A DNA stretch of 64,000 bases from Sporobacter termitidis DSM 10068 (GCF_900130065.1 NZ_FQXV01000012.1:79730-143729); one strand, 5' to 3'; positions 1 through 8,495 are shown, counted from the first letter of the stretch. Notes: generated by a model from the sequence alone, not told the origin. Translations and numbers: made by a program.

Positions 1-112
1 AAACCTGATCGCCGTTTACGGCGCTTCCACGCGGAGTATCCCAGCCCAGACTGTGCCGTACATGATCGTCGTCATGTGTCCGTTGACAAGCTAGCTTTAC
101 CGAAAAAACCGA

Positions 113-136
113 GACCCCGGCCTTGTGGCCGGGGTC
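113..136. terminator. Terminator-like GC hairpin
   Basis: A 10-bp perfect stem (GACCCCGGCC / GGCCGGGGTC) with loop TTGT. An A-run on its left side would give a U-run for a minus-strand transcript. It directly precedes the first copy of the structured repeat. Confidence 0.45.
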
Positions 137-142
137 TTAAAC

Positions 143-326
143 TGTCGGCAAAGCCCTCCGGGCTTCGCCGACAAAAAGCTGCATGCAGCTCGCTCAGCCG
201 CTCCCCGCATGAGAAGTGTCATTTCCGACGTACACGCCGCCGGAAATGACGGATTTCATCTTGTTCCCGCCGTGCGCGGCGGAAATTCTGCGAAGCTTTT
301 TGCTGCTTATGAGCTTTTCGACAAGC
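143..326 (+). repeat. Structured ~185-bp dispersed repeat, copy 1
   Basis: This is the most diverged of three related copies (others at 8775-8956 and 45714-45900). It holds a hairpin starting TGTCGGC (143-173), the conserved block GCATGCAGC..CGCTCAGCCGC..GCATGAGAAG, a perfect 10-bp stem GTCATTTCCG / CGGAAATGAC (218-227 / 241-250), a CCGCCG/CGGCGG hairpin, and a conserved tail TCTGCGA..TTTT.GACAAGC. Stems are kept by paired changes relative to the other copies. The element explains this gene-free stretch. Whether it is a transcribed RNA or a folded mobile DNA element cannot be told from sequence alone. Confidence 0.75.
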
Positions 327-327
327 T

Positions 328-354
328 GAGCCCCCGGCCACAGGCCGGGGGCTC
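328..354 (-). terminator. Hairpin downstream of clpB
   Basis: A strong GC stem GAGCCCCCGGCC / GGCCGGGGGCTC with a 3-nt loop lies 15 nt after the clpB stop codon. It lacks a clear U-run, so it may be a 3-prime stabiliser rather than a classical terminator. Its core resembles the hairpin at 113-136 in inverted form. Confidence 0.45.
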
Positions 355-369
355 GCATTTCGTTATACA

Positions 370-2979
370 CTATGCTCGATAGGCCGGTTCCTTCACCCGG
401 AAGGTCAGCCCTTCGTCGTCCGCGTCCACGGCGATGACGCTGCCCTCGCCGGCCTCGCCGCGCATGATGACGCGGGCGATGGCCGTCTCCACGTTTTTCT
501 GCACGTAGCGCTTTACCGGGCGCGCGCCGTAGACGGGCGAATAGCTGTCGCTTGCGATGCGCTTCTTGGCCGCGTCGGAGAGCTCCAGGGTGATGTTCTG
601 CGCGCGGAGCTTTAAGCGCGTCTTGTCGAGGATCAGGTCGATGATGCGCGCGATCTTGCCCAGCGTCAGGGGCTTGAATATGACGGTCTCGTCCAGTCTG
701 TTCAAAAACTCGGGGCGGAAGCTCGCCTGCAGCTCGTTCATGACGAGCCTGCGGGCGTTTTCCGAAATCTCCCCGTCCCGGCCGATGCCCTCCATCAAAT
801 ACTGGCTGCCGATGTTGGACGTCATGATGACGACGGTGTTTTTAAAGTTCACCGTCCGGCCCTGCCCGTCGGTCAGGCGGCCGTCGTCGAGAATCTGGAG
901 CATGGTGTTGAACACGTCGGGGTGGCCCTTTTCGATCTCGTCGAACAGGACGATGCTGTAGGGCTTCCGCCGCACGGCCTCGGTGAGCTGGCCGCCCTCG
1001 TCGTAGCCCACGTAGCCCGGCGGCGCGCCGATGAGCCGGGACACCGTGTGCTTTTCCTGATACTCGCTCATATCGATGCGGATGATGGCGCTCTCGCTGT
1101 CGAACAGGGCCTCCGCCAGCGCCTTGGCAAGCTCCGTCTTGCCCACGCCCGTGGGGCCCAAAAACAGGAACGAGCCCGTGGGCCGGTTGGGGTCGGAGAG
1201 CCCGGAGCGGGAGCGCAGGATGGCGTCGGACACCGCGTCCACCGCCTCGTTCTGGCCGATGACGCGCTGGTGCAGGATTTCGCCCAGGCGTAGGATTTTC
1301 TCCCGCTGGCCCTCCATCAGCCTGGACACCGGGATACCCGTCCATTTGGCCACGATCTCGGCGATCTCCGTCTCGGTGACCTCCTCGCGCAGCAAGGCGT
1401 TGTCGTTCCCGCCCGCCTTGTCCTTCTCGAGCTCCAGCTGCTTTTCCAGCTGCGGGAGCTTGCCGTATTTGAGCTCGGACAGCGTATTCAGATCGTAATT
1501 GCGCTCGGCCTTTTCGATCACGGCCTTGACCCCATCGATCTCCTCCTTGATCTTGCTGACCTTCTGGATGTTCTGCTTCTCCTCCTGCCACTTGGTGGTC
1601 ATCTCCTCGTAGTCCGCCTTCAGGTCGGACAGCTCCTTCTGGAGTGCCTCCAGGCGCTCCCTGGAGTGGCGGTCGGTCTCCTTTTTGAGGGCTTCCCGCT
1701 CGATTTCCAGCTGCATGATCTTGCGGCTTTTTTCGTCCAGCTCCGCCGGCAGGCTGTCGATCTCCGTGCGGATGATGGACGCCGCCTCGTCCATCAGGTC
1801 GATGGCCTTGTCGGGCAGGAACCGGTCGCTGATGTAGCGGCTGGAAAGTACGGCGCAGGACACCAGTGCCCCGTCCGTGATGCGCACGCCGTGATGAATC
1901 TCGTACTTCTCCTTCAGGCCCCGCAGGATAGAGATGGTGTCCTCCACGCTGGGCTCTGTGACCGTAATGGGCTGGAACCGCCGCTCCAGCGCCGCGTCCT
2001 TTTCGATGTACTGGCGGTACTCGTTCAGGGTCGTTGCGCCGATGCAGTGAAGCTCGCCCCGGGCCAAAAGCGGCTTCAAAAGATTCCCCGCGTCCATGGC
2101 GCCCTCCGTCTTCCCGGCGCCGACGATGTTGTGCATCTCGTCAATGAAGAGGATGACGCGCCCTTCAGACTTCGTGATCTCGTCCAGCACGGCCTTGAGC
2201 CGCTCTTCAAACTCGCCGCGGTACTTGGCCCCCGCGATGAGCGCGCCCATGTCCAGGGCGAAGATCGTCTTGTCCTTCAGCGTCTCCGGCACGTCGCCCT
2301 TCCAGATGCGCTGGGCCAGGCCCTCTACCACCGCCGTCTTGCCGACGCCGGGCTCGCCGATGAGCGCCGGGTTGTTCTTCGTCTTCCGGCACAGGATGGT
2401 GATGACCCGCCGGATCTCCTGGTCGCGCCCGATCACCGGGTCCAGCTTGCCGTTTTTCGCGGCCTCCACCAGGTCCGTGCCGTATTTGCGCAGCGCGTCG
2501 TAGGTGTTCTCCGGGTTCTGGCTGGTGACGCGCTGGTTTTTCCGCACGTCGGTCAGCGCCGCGAGAAACTTTTCCGTGTCGATGCCGTATTTTGAGAAAA
2601 TTTTTGCCGACGGCGTGTTCCGCTCGCCTAAAAGCGCCAGGTACAGGTGCTCCACGCCGGCGTAGCTGTCGCCGAAGCGTTTGATGCTGTCCTCCGCCTT
2701 CAGCAAAAGCTCGGAGAACCGCCGCGTGGCATACAGCCCGTCGCCGCTGGCTCCCGTTACCGACGGGATTTTGCCCAGCTCCCGCTCCAGCTCGTCTTCC
2801 AGCATGGTTTTATCGGCGCCCATGATGCCCAGGAGCCTCGGGATCAGGCCGTCCTCCTGCGTGAGCAGCGCGTAGTGCAGGTGCTCTCCGTCCACCTGCT
2901 GGTGCTGGTGCCGTATCGCCGATGCCTGCGATGCCGCGATCGCCTCCTGCGCCCGCTGCGTGAATTTTTCAATATTCAT
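370..2979 (-). CDS. clpB: ATP-dependent disaggregase ClpB
   Basis: Cytosolic Hsp100 chaperone that extracts polypeptides from aggregates together with DnaK/DnaJ. The 869-residue length is typical of ClpB. An N-terminal Clp repeat domain covers about residues 1-145. The first AAA+ module has Walker A GEPGVGKT near 208-215 and a Walker B ending in FIDE. A coiled-coil middle domain follows at about 400-525, which separates ClpB from ClpC. The second AAA+ module has GPTGVGKTE and the C-terminal D2-small domain contains GARPVKRYV. The ATG is preceded by a GAGGGGG ribosome site. A dnaJ-like gene lies about 750 bp upstream on the same strand, consistent with shared stress function. No CtsR box was found directly in front of clpB. 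Confidence 0.97.
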   Translation of the reverse strand: MNIEKFTQRAQEAIAASQASAIRHQHQQVDGEHLHYALLTQEDGLIPRLLGIMGADKTMLEDELERELGKIPSVTGASGDGLYATRRFSELLLKAEDSIKRFGDSYAGVEHLYLALLGERNTPSAKIFSKYGIDTEKFLAALTDVRKNQRVTSQNPENTYDALRKYGTDLVEAAKNGKLDPVIGRDQEIRRVITILCRKTKNNPALIGEPGVGKTAVVEGLAQRIWKGDVPETLKDKTIFALDMGALIAGAKYRGEFEERLKAVLDEITKSEGRVILFIDEMHNIVGAGKTEGAMDAGNLLKPLLARGELHCIGATTLNEYRQYIEKDAALERRFQPITVTEPSVEDTISILRGLKEKYEIHHGVRITDGALVSCAVLSSRYISDRFLPDKAIDLMDEAASIIRTEIDSLPAELDEKSRKIMQLEIEREALKKETDRHSRERLEALQKELSDLKADYEEMTTKWQEEKQNIQKVSKIKEEIDGVKAVIEKAERNYDLNTLSELKYGKLPQLEKQLELEKDKAGGNDNALLREEVTETEIAEIVAKWTGIPVSRLMEGQREKILRLGEILHQRVIGQNEAVDAVSDAILRSRSGLSDPNRPTGSFLFLGPTGVGKTELAKALAEALFDSESAIIRIDMSEYQEKHTVSRLIGAPPGYVGYDEGGQLTEAVRRKPYSIVLFDEIEKGHPDVFNTMLQILDDGRLTDGQGRTVNFKNTVVIMTSNIGSQYLMEGIGRDGEISENARRLVMNELQASFRPEFLNRLDETVIFKPLTLGKIARIIDLILDKTRLKLRAQNITLELSDAAKKRIASDSYSPVYGARPVKRYVQKNVETAIARVIMRGEAGEGSVIAVDADDEGLTFRVKEPAYRA

Positions 2980-3137
2980 GGTATTACCCCCTCGTCGTCG
3001 AGTTGTGGATTTGATTTGTTCGTTTTAAAGCCTGCGGGGTTATAACCGCATATCCTTCTTTCCGTTCCGTACGGCCCGACACTGTTTACGCTGCCCTTCT
3101 CTCGTCGGAAAGATGCCCACATCGCCCCGTTTTCTTT

Positions 3138-3201
3138 GGCTCCCTCAGACGAGGGAGCTGCCGCCCGCAGGCGACTGAAGGAGGGTCTTGTCGGCGCGGC
3201 A
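3138..3201 (+). repeat. Dispersed repeat shared with 17967-18031
   Basis: About 64 bp beginning GGCTCCCTCAGACGAGGGAG and continuing CGCCCGCAGGCGACTGAAGG to GTCGGCGCGGC. It is nearly identical to the second copy and contains two small hairpins (CTCCCTC/GAGGGAG and CGCCCGCAGGCG). Confidence 0.75.
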
Positions 3202-3440
3202 CAAGGCGGCGGGCGGTTCGTGAACCGCCCCTACACAGTCACCGTTTTGAAAAGCAGCCGCTCTTTCGAGCAGCGGGAAAACGGATGGCCCGCGGGTTCA
3301 GCATTGCCTTGGCGGTGCCAAAGCATTGTTTATCCGCAACGGTTGCGCCGTCCTCGGTGCCCGATCGACGGGGCGATGTGGGCATCGCCCCCTACGAAAC
3401 CTTTGCTGCCATTAGGGCCCCATTGTCATTATGAAACCGC

Positions 3441-3547
3441 CGCTGTCCTTGCGGCTCCCGTTGTCCTTGCGGCTCCGTTGTCCTTGCGGCCCCCGCTGTC
3501 ATTGCAGCTCCCGTTGTACTTGCGGCCCACGTTGCCATTCTCGCTCT
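3441..3547 (+). repeat. 18-bp degenerate tandem array
   Basis: Six units of about 18 bp with consensus CGTTGTCCTTGCGGCTCC (one of 17 bp), accumulating mismatches toward the right. The array runs almost directly into the palindromic unit at 3555. Confidence 0.75.
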
Positions 3548-3554
3548 CCACCCG

Positions 3555-3583
3555 TGTCATTCCCGCGAAGGCGGGAATCCACG
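3555..3583 (+). repeat. Palindromic ATTCCCGCG..CGGGAAT unit, single copy
   Basis: TGTCATTCCCGCGAAGGCG followed by GGAATCCACG. It is one member of a family also at 5059-5132, 13209-13237, 29197-29225, 42925-42997, 47338-47366 and 56299-56372. The core ATTCCC..GGGAAT layout resembles the dRS3 repeats described in Neisseria; the relationship here is by appearance only. Confidence 0.85.
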
Positions 3584-3726
3584 TCCCCCGGCAAGGACGA
3601 AACCCGTTTGCGTCCGCCGGGCCGTGGGGCGCAGCCCCAAACGGGGTCCCAGGGGCGGAGCCCCTGCAAAATGAGTGTCATAGGGGCGCAGCCCCTATAC
3701 CTCTATCGGGCGGGTGGGCGGGATTT

Positions 3727-4701
3727 CTATCGCCGTACGGCGCCTTTCGCCAGCTCCGCCAGCTGCGCGTACAGCTCCTTCATATCATCCGTCAGGTGCG
3801 CCGGGTTCACGATGCGCACCACCAGGCTCAACGCGCCGCGTTTGCCGTTTTTCGCGGGATAGCCCCGTGCGGCGATGCGCAGCTTGCCGCCGGACTGGAT
3901 GCCGGCCGGGATCTTCACCTTCAGCCGCTCGTCGAGCGTGGCGACCTGAATCTCGTCGCCCAGCGCGGCCTGCCACGGATAGACGTCCACCGTCTTTTCA
4001 AGCGCGCCGCCGTCGAAGGAGAAGCCCGCCTCGGGCTTTAAGCCGATCTCCAGATACAGGTCGCCGGCCTTGCCCTTGCCCATGCCGGGGCCGCCGAGGC
4101 CCGTAAGCTTGATTTTCTCACCGGGCTGAATCCCCGCCGGGATTTTGAATTTTACCGTCTTCGTGCCGGATTCGGTCTGCAGGGCGATGGTCTTCTCGCC
4201 GCCCTTGTACGCCTCGCGGATGCCGATCTCGACTCTGGCGTCGATGTCCTGCCCGCTGCCGCTGTAGCTGTCAAAGCCACCCCCGCCGCCTAAATTGGAG
4301 AATATATCGCCATAGGCGCCGCCGCGCCCGCCGCCGAAAAACATGTTGAAAAAGTCGCTGAAATCGGCCCCGCCGCCGTCCGCCGTCGTCCAGGTATACG
4401 AATACCCGCCGCCCGTATCGGCGCCGGAACGGTGCGTGGACGGGTCGAAGCCGCCGTAGTTCTCGCGGAACCGGCCGCTCTTCATGTCCTCGTAAAGCGC
4501 ATCGTATTTGGCGCGCTTTTCCTTATCGCCGAGCACCTCGTACGCCTCGCTGATCTCTTTGAATTTTTCCTCGCTGGCCTTGCTGCCGCCGGCAACGTCC
4601 GGGTGGTACTTTTTCGCCAGCTTCCGGTAAGTCTTTTTGATTTCCTCTTCCGTCGCGTCCCTGCCGATGCCGAGGACCGCGTAATAGTCCTTGAACTCCA
4701 T
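3727..4701 (-). CDS. DnaJ-like co-chaperone (CbpA type, no zinc finger)
   Basis: A J-domain protein of 324 residues that should stimulate DnaK ATPase and deliver substrates. The N-terminal J domain carries the HPD motif near residues 33-35 (KKYHPDV). A Gly/Phe-rich linker ([14 protein letters not shown]) follows, then two beta-sandwich C-terminal domains with the conserved [16 protein letters not shown] and [16 protein letters not shown] blocks. The CxxCxGxG zinc-binding module of canonical DnaJ is absent, so CbpA-type is the better name. ATG 4701 is chosen over an in-frame GTG at 4710 because GGAGG sits 8 nt before it. The promoter is overlapped by a CtsR-type box, so heat-shock control is likely. 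Confidence 0.9.
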   Translation of the reverse strand: MEFKDYYAVLGIGRDATEEEIKKTYRKLAKKYHPDVAGGSKASEEKFKEISEAYEVLGDKEKRAKYDALYEDMKSGRFRENYGGFDPSTHRSGADTGGGYSYTWTTADGGGADFSDFFNMFFGGGRGGAYGDIFSNLGGGGGFDSYSGSGQDIDARVEIGIREAYKGGEKTIALQTESGTKTVKFKIPAGIQPGEKIKLTGLGGPGMGKGKAGDLYLEIGLKPEAGFSFDGGALEKTVDVYPWQAALGDEIQVATLDERLKVKIPAGIQSGGKLRIAARGYPAKNGKRGALSLVVRIVNPAHLTDDMKELYAQLAELAKGAVRR

Positions 4702-4755
4702 AACCGTCACCTCCCTCTCGTGGATGGGATATATGGGATATAGTTTTATATATAC

Positions 4756-4784
4756 ATAATAACGCGAAGGTCAGGAAAGGTCAA
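4756..4784 (-). promoter_or_regulatory. Sigma-A promoter of the dnaJ-like gene
   Basis: Read on the minus strand: -35 TTGACC, 17-bp spacer, -10 TATTAT, about 55 nt before the start codon. The -35 and spacer are covered by a CtsR-type box. Confidence 0.75.
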
Positions 4785-4829
4785 ATTAAACAAACGGCGT
4801 ATTTGCGCCATTTTTGACCTTTCCTGACC
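4769..4829. promoter_or_regulatory. Paired CtsR-type operators
   Basis: GGTCAGGAAAGGTCAAA at 4769-4785 matches the CtsR heptad direct repeat (GGTCAAA, 3-nt gap, GGTCAAA) with one clear mismatch. An exact inverted copy, TTTGACCTTTCCTGACC, lies at 4813-4829. CtsR is the class III heat-shock repressor of Bacillota; no ctsR gene is in the window. Confidence 0.75.
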
Positions 4830-4910
4830 AATAGCGAATTCGGATGCGCTCGCACCCGTTATTGCTTTATTTTGCTTTGTTTTTCTCGTTTGCGAAACAC
4901 AATTTGCGCC

Positions 4911-5058
4911 GCCCGGTATTGTGCCGTACCGCCCGGCATTGTGCCGCACCGCCCGGTATTGTGCCGTACCGCCCGGTATTGTGCCGTACCGCCCGGTATT
5001 GTGCCGTACCGCCCGGTATTGTGCCGTACCGCCCGGTATTGTGCCGTACCGCCCGGTA
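4911..5058 (+). repeat. 20-bp tandem array
   Basis: Seven units of GCCCGGTATTGTGCCGTACC plus a partial eighth. Only the second unit differs, by two transitions. There are no spacers, so it is a minisatellite and not a CRISPR. It ends exactly where the inverted-pair element starts. The period of 20 is not a multiple of 3, which argues against a repeat protein. Confidence 0.95.
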
Positions 5059-5132
5059 TGTCATTCCCGCGAAGGCGGGAATCCAGGCCCTCGTACAGGG
5101 AAACGTGGATTCCCGCCTTCGCGGGAATGACA
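5059..5132. repeat. 74-bp inverted pair of ATTCCCGCG palindromes
   Basis: Two ATTCCCGCG-type units face each other around a short core reading CCAGGCCCTCGTACAGGG. Near-identical modules occur at 42925-42997 (opposite orientation) and 56299-56372. The compact inverted structure and scattered copies fit a MITE-like element. Confidence 0.85.
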
Positions 5133-5260
5133 AACGTTGCGGGAATGACAACATTTGGTTGCGGGAATATCGGCGTTTGGCTGTTTACATGTTTCTTGCA
5201 TCCCGTCGCGGCTGATACGAACCCCATTTTTTGCAAACACTAGTGCCGGGAGGCGGTATC

Positions 5261-5755
5261 ATGAAAAAAATCCTTGCATCGGTTTTCATCCTCGGGGCGA
5301 TCCTCGCCGCGCAGACGCCGGCGGCGGCGGTGCCGATCGAGAGCGTTGCCCAGTATAAGGCGCAGATTTCGTTCTTCAAGGACGCATTGGACGCGCTCTC
5401 CGCGTCCTCGCCGGACGAGGCCGTCCGGCTCTGGGTCAAGGGGGATGAAATGCGCAACGGCGTTTACAAATACGCTGTCGGCAGCGGGCCCGTCAAGCGG
5501 TGGCTCACGGACCGGTGGGGAGACCCGGAAGAAAACTTCTGGATCATCGGCGGCTCCAGCCCATGGCTGACGTCCTATGAAATCGCCGGCAAGACAAACA
5601 TCTCGCCGACGGCTGTTGAATATATCGTCAAATATTTCTGGGCCACCTCCGCCGGGCCGGAGGAGCCGACCGTCGAGCACCTGACCGTGTCGCAGGAAAA
5701 CGGCGGCTGGTATATCACCAAAGTCAATCCCGTCAGCGGGCCGCAAAATTACTGA
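5261..5755 (+). CDS. Small exported protein of unknown function
   Basis: 164 residues. ATG 5261 follows a GGGAGG ribosome site and opens a classical signal peptide (MKKIL, hydrophobic ILGAILAA, then TPAAA as likely cleavage region near residue 22). The mature part, about 140 residues, has a helical start (KAQISFFKDALDALSASSPDEAV), one tryptophan-rich stretch (WLTDRWGDPEENFWIIGGSS) and a C-terminal GGWYITKVNP. The helix-then-sheet layout is reminiscent of small NTF2-like secreted proteins, but I do not recognise the family. It stands alone between a repeat array and a convergent operon. Confidence 0.75.
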   Translation: MKKILASVFILGAILAAQTPAAAVPIESVAQYKAQISFFKDALDALSASSPDEAVRLWVKGDEMRNGVYKYAVGSGPVKRWLTDRWGDPEENFWIIGGSSPWLTSYEIAGKTNISPTAVEYIVKYFWATSAGPEEPTVEHLTVSQENGGWYITKVNPVSGPQNY

Positions 5756-5807
5756 GATTTCCATCCGCGCCCCAATGTACAAAATCGCCCCGGCGCGCCG
5801 ACAAGAA

Positions 5808-5831
5808 GGGCGGGATGAATACATCCCGCCC
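5808..5831. terminator. Hairpin between convergent genes
   Basis: GGGCGGGATG / CATCCCGCCC-type stem around AATAC sits between the convergent genes ending at 5755 and 5878. It has no U-run, so termination is only suggested by position. Confidence 0.4.
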
Positions 5832-5877
5832 CGTATGTCCGTAGGGTCGATCTGTGATCGCCTCTGTTTCCCCGCCT

Positions 5878-6621
5878 CTATTTCCCCACGGCGACCTTTC
5901 CGCGCCCCATGCCGTAGCACAGCGCCCTTTTGGGGCAGCCGTCGATACATTCGCCGCAGCGGATGCAAGCCAATGACGCGACGCTGCCCGTTTTGATCTC
6001 GGCGGCGACATCGATGCTCATGGGGCACTTCGTGGTGCATTTCCCGCAGCCGACACAATTGGAGGGGTTCGCGCGGATTTTGAGCTGCGGCAGGCGCAGC
6101 GCCCGGCCCACCAGCTCTCCCGCCGTCAGAAACGGCGCCATCCAGCAAATGGTGTGGCAGGCCCCGCGCTTCCCCACCGTGACGGTGAGCGCGAACAGGA
6201 TCGCCAGCACCAGATAGTAATTGATAAATTTCAGCGGCTCATCGACCGAGACGATATGCTCCGTCAGATACAGCGGATCGAAGCCCCGGATGCCGCCGGC
6301 CAGGATAAAGCCCGCCGCCAGGGCGGCAAACCACACCCCGAAAATGGCGTACCGGATCACCGCGAGCCTGTTCACCTTGACGGGCCTGTCGTTGATGGTC
6401 GCCCCCAACTCGCTCAGGCCGGCCACGGGGCAGAACCACGCGCACCACGCCCTACCGAGAAATATCCCCGACAAAAAGAGAAACGCGAACACCATGACGC
6501 TGCCGGCGACGAGCCCCGCAAACGCCGCGTCCAGCGAAACGTAGGGCGACAGGTAATTGAAGATGACCGGGAACAGAAACAGCGTTGTGAAGACGATGAC
6601 TCTTCGGACCTTCTGCCTCAT
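5878..6621 (-). CDS. Membrane 4Fe-4S ferredoxin-type protein (NapH-like)
   Basis: 247 residues. About five hydrophobic segments (for example FTTLFLFPVIFNYLSPYV, LVAGSVMVFAFLFLSGIFLG and YYLVLAILFALTVTV) include a CxWFCPV motif, as in NapH/CcoG-like polyferredoxins. The C-terminus has two 4Fe-4S sets: CVGCGKCTTKCP and CIRCGECIDGCP. It probably passes electrons between a membrane donor and a cytosolic partner; the partner is not identifiable here. The start at 6621 is fixed by an ATGA overlap with the stop of the upstream PadR gene, implying translational coupling. It is therefore probably controlled by that regulator. Confidence 0.85.
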   Translation of the reverse strand: MRQKVRRVIVFTTLFLFPVIFNYLSPYVSLDAAFAGLVAGSVMVFAFLFLSGIFLGRAWCAWFCPVAGLSELGATINDRPVKVNRLAVIRYAIFGVWFAALAAGFILAGGIRGFDPLYLTEHIVSVDEPLKFINYYLVLAILFALTVTVGKRGACHTICWMAPFLTAGELVGRALRLPQLKIRANPSNCVGCGKCTTKCPMSIDVAAEIKTGSVASLACIRCGECIDGCPKRALCYGMGRGKVAVGK

Positions 6622-7163
6622 TTTCTCCACCTGCTTTCCAAAAATTCCGTTGTCTCCCGGCACCAGTCCAGATAGGCCCCGTTGGCCTTCCGCCCGAAAT
6701 CGACGACGCGGCGGATCGTCGGGTGGGCCGGGTCGTCGTCCTCGATGGCCCTCAGCTCCGCGTCAAAGGCGTCCAGCACCTTCAGGTCCTGCTCATGCGC
6801 GGCCTGAAATTTTTTTACATGCTCCAGCATCACGTCCGGGTCCGTCAGATGCGAAAAGTACATCTTCAAAAGTATCTCAAACCGCATCGACTCTTTTTCC
6901 ACCGGCAGCGCCAGCCATCCGCGCAGCGCCTCAAAGCCCTGGGGCGTCAGCCGGTACGCCTTCTGTGCCCGGGGCTGCGCCGCGTCCGCGTCCGTCTCCT
7001 TGACGTAACCGGCCCCGCACAGCGCTTTCAGCGACGGATACAGCTGGCCGTAGCTCTCGTTCCAGAAAAACCGGAACCGGACGTCGATGATCCGCTTGAT
7101 CTGATACCCCGTCAGCGGCTCCTCGGACAAAAGCCCCAGGATCACGTAATCTGTTTGTTTCAT
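6618..7163 (-). CDS. PadR family transcriptional regulator
   Basis: 181 residues. The N-terminal winged helix (YVILGLLSEEPLTGYQIKRII, then the PadR signature SYGQLYPSLKALCGAGYV) is followed by a helical dimerisation domain of the Vir type at about 90-175. ATG 7163 is preferred over GTG 7172 because AGGTGG lies 5 nt before it. A 34-bp palindrome directly upstream overlaps the probable promoter, so autorepression is likely. The downstream membrane Fe-S gene overlaps its stop codon and is presumably its target. The effector is unknown. Confidence 0.9.
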   Translation of the reverse strand: MKQTDYVILGLLSEEPLTGYQIKRIIDVRFRFFWNESYGQLYPSLKALCGAGYVKETDADAAQPRAQKAYRLTPQGFEALRGWLALPVEKESMRFEILLKMYFSHLTDPDVMLEHVKKFQAAHEQDLKVLDAFDAELRAIEDDDPAHPTIRRVVDFGRKANGAYLDWCRETTEFLESRWRK

Positions 7164-7170
7164 AAAATCC

Positions 7171-7204
7171 ACCTATCTAAAAGATATATATCTATTAGAT
7201 AGGT
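7171..7204. promoter_or_regulatory. 34-bp palindromic operator of the PadR gene
   Basis: Arms ACCTATCTAA / TTAGATAGGT around a symmetric AGATATATATCT centre. On the minus strand a TTGACA -35 (7225-7230) lies upstream and the -10 position falls at the edge of the palindrome. Its right end touches the ribosome site. A related palindrome occurs at 13566-13599. Confidence 0.75.
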
Positions 7205-7273
7205 TATCATGTAATTATTCCGATTGTCAAGGGGCAGAATTCGATTTTTTCCGGAGTTATCGCTAAATAGCTA

Positions 7274-7302
7274 TTGCATTTTTAGCCCATTTAAGGTAAT
7301 AT
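7274..7302 (+). promoter_or_regulatory. Sigma-A promoter for the 49-residue ORF
   Basis: -35 TTGCAT, 17-bp spacer, -10 TAATAT, about 65 nt before the ATG at 7370. Confidence 0.6.
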
Positions 7303-7369
7303 ATGGTAAAACAACGCTAAGGAGTGTTTAAAACAGCGAAAGCTGCGGCGCGGTATCGGGGGATGTAGC

Positions 7370-7519
7370 ATGGTCGATTACGAAAAAATATACAGGGCAT
7401 TGTTCAACGGTATTGCCGAAGCCCTCGTCAGCATCGAGCAGCAGGAATACGTCCAGGCCCGCGACAGTCTCGTCAAAGCCCAAATGGACGCCGAGGACAT
7501 CTTCGCCGAAAAAGGCTGA
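7370..7519 (+). CDS. Small acidic protein, unknown
   Basis: 49 residues from MVDYEKIY to IFAEKG, predicted as two amphipathic helices (YRALFNGIAEALVSIEQQ and YVQARDSLVKAQMDAEDIF). A GGGGG stretch precedes the ATG and a good sigma-A promoter lies upstream. I do not recognise it; the helical pair and Ala/Gln/Glu content resemble small helical-repeat proteins. It is real only if the promoter and ribosome site are used; no homologue can be checked here. Confidence 0.55.
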   Translation: MVDYEKIYRALFNGIAEALVSIEQQEYVQARDSLVKAQMDAEDIFAEKG

Positions 7520-7532
7520 TGACCGTAGCGCC

Positions 7533-7814
7533 CTATCGATATTCCCTTTCAGCACCGACGATTTCAGCGTCGGTGTTTTGTTCCGTAAAGCGGAGAATGC
7601 TTTCCATAACGCCGTCGGCGAGCCGGTGGTCGGCGGCGAGGGCGGCGACGGAGAGGATGAGGGTCTGGTGGACGTCCTGGGCGCCGGTTTCGGCGGCGGA
7701 GACGTTGAAATTATTGCGGATTTTCGCCAGCAGGCTTTTGAGCACGCTGCGCTTTTCCTTCAGGGAATGCACCCACTCCGCGCGCAGCGTGACTGTCAGT
7801 ACGGCGACGATCAT
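7533..7814 (-). CDS. DUF503 family protein (YlxP-like)
   Basis: 93 residues, the usual length for the family. It matches the DUF503 pattern: MIVAVLTVTL at the start, then HSLKEKRSVLKSLLAKIRNNFNVSAAE and a C-terminal helix-strand ending in an acidic tail. YlxP proteins are often encoded near rbfA in Bacillota and are thought to be linked to RNA or ribosome functions. Here the gene is solitary and convergent with the 49-residue ORF, with only 13 bp between them. Confidence 0.85.
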   Translation of the reverse strand: MIVAVLTVTLRAEWVHSLKEKRSVLKSLLAKIRNNFNVSAAETGAQDVHQTLILSVAALAADHRLADGVMESILRFTEQNTDAEIVGAEREYR

Positions 7815-7983
7815 GCCCTACCCCCTCCCCCTTCTTTTTTATTATCATAGCTTTTAATGGTTAAATTTTCAAATAATTTTACCATATAATTTCAACAGGA
7901 TGATGGGCCGGTTATTCATAAACGGCGGCAGACAATATTTCGCCGGGCAGTTAAATTATTTCGAAGCATTTATTATTTGCATC

Positions 7984-8012
7984 GTATTTAATTTTATACG
8001 CTGCGCACACTA
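7984..8012 (+). promoter_or_regulatory. Sigma-G-like promoter, first copy
   Basis: -35 GTATT (7984-7988), 17-bp spacer, -10 CACACTA (8006-8012). It closely resembles the published sigma-G pattern (GHATR, 17-18 bp, CATnHTA) and is nearly the same sequence as the promoter of the SASP gene. Confidence 0.65.
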
Positions 8013-8064
8013 TAATCGTCAGGCACGCAGATCGTTTAAAAAAATGAAAAAGAGGAGATTCAAT

Positions 8065-8280
8065 TTGTCCGGGAGCGAGAACATTTATAAACCGAGCGCG
8101 CTGTCCGAGCAGCGCAAGTCGGAAGCGGCGCGCAGCGCCGCCGTTCGGGAGAGCGCCGCTGGAAACGCCGCCGTCAAACCAAAAAAATCGGAACGGGATT
8201 GCGACAAAACGCTGGGCCAGTCGAAGGACAGCGACGTCCGGAACATGTCGCCGAACGCCACGAATATCAGCCATGGCTGA
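8065..8280 (+). CDS. Small basic protein, probable sporulation-associated
   Basis: 71 residues if started at TTG 8065, which has GAGGAG 7 nt upstream; an in-frame ATG at 8044 lacks such a site. The protein is rich in Ser, Ala, Lys and Arg (SEQRKSEAARSAAVRESAAG), polar and probably unstructured, with no membrane segment. I do not recognise a family. The upstream promoter is nearly identical to that of the following SASP gene, so forespore expression under sigma-G is the best inference. A strong terminator ends the unit. Confidence 0.6.
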   Translation: MSGSENIYKPSALSEQRKSEAARSAAVRESAAGNAAVKPKKSERDCDKTLGQSKDSDVRNMSPNATNISHG

Positions 8281-8298
8281 CACTCCAATCCAATAACC

Positions 8299-8337
8299 GA
8301 ACCGGCTCATCCCGCACCAGATGAGCCGGTTCTTTTA
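8299..8337 (+). terminator. Rho-independent terminator
   Basis: 13-bp perfect stem GAACCGGCTCATC / GATGAGCCGGTTC followed by TTTT. It ends the 71-residue gene and separates it from the SASP promoter. Confidence 0.9.
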
Positions 8338-8398
8338 ACACCGCAGTTAAAATTTCGACGCGCAGTAAAAAATGATCGGAAGATATAGTATTTGCATC

Positions 8399-8428
8399 GT
8401 ATGAAGTTTTATACGATGGCGCACACTA
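8399..8428 (+). promoter_or_regulatory. Sigma-G-like promoter of the SASP gene
   Basis: -35 GTATG (8399-8403), 18-bp spacer, -10 CACACTA (8422-8428). The blocks TTTGCATCGTAT, TTTTATACG and GCGCACACTATAATCGT are shared with the promoter at 7984. Confidence 0.7.
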
Positions 8429-8495
8429 TAATCGTAAGACGAAGGATCGTCGATTTCAATTTCAACAAATAAAAATAACGAAGGAGAAACGAACA

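Larger units (their letters stand above)
2980..3726. other. Gene-free, repeat-rich stretch between dnaJ-like gene and clpB
   Basis: No credible gene was found. The stretch contains a direct repeat shared with 17967-18031 (3138-3201), hairpins of the type GGGCGGTTCGTGAACCGCCC followed by CTAC (about 3213-3236), an 18-bp degenerate tandem array (3441-3547) and a palindromic ATTCCCGCG unit (3555-3583). The open frames across it are low-complexity translations of these repeats. Confidence 0.7.

Noticed and set aside
125..382. 85-codon ORF at the left edge
   Set aside because: It lies on the structured repeat and two hairpins; conservation with other copies follows base pairing rather than codons.
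4911..5058. Regular 20-bp repeats as a possible CRISPR array
   Set aside because: The units are contiguous with no spacers, and no cas gene is in the window; it is a tandem minisatellite.
4859..5236. Repeat peptides translated from the 4.9-5.1 kb array
   Set aside because: Several overlapping frames on both strands are open only because the 20-bp unit lacks stops; no ribosome sites and non-triplet period.
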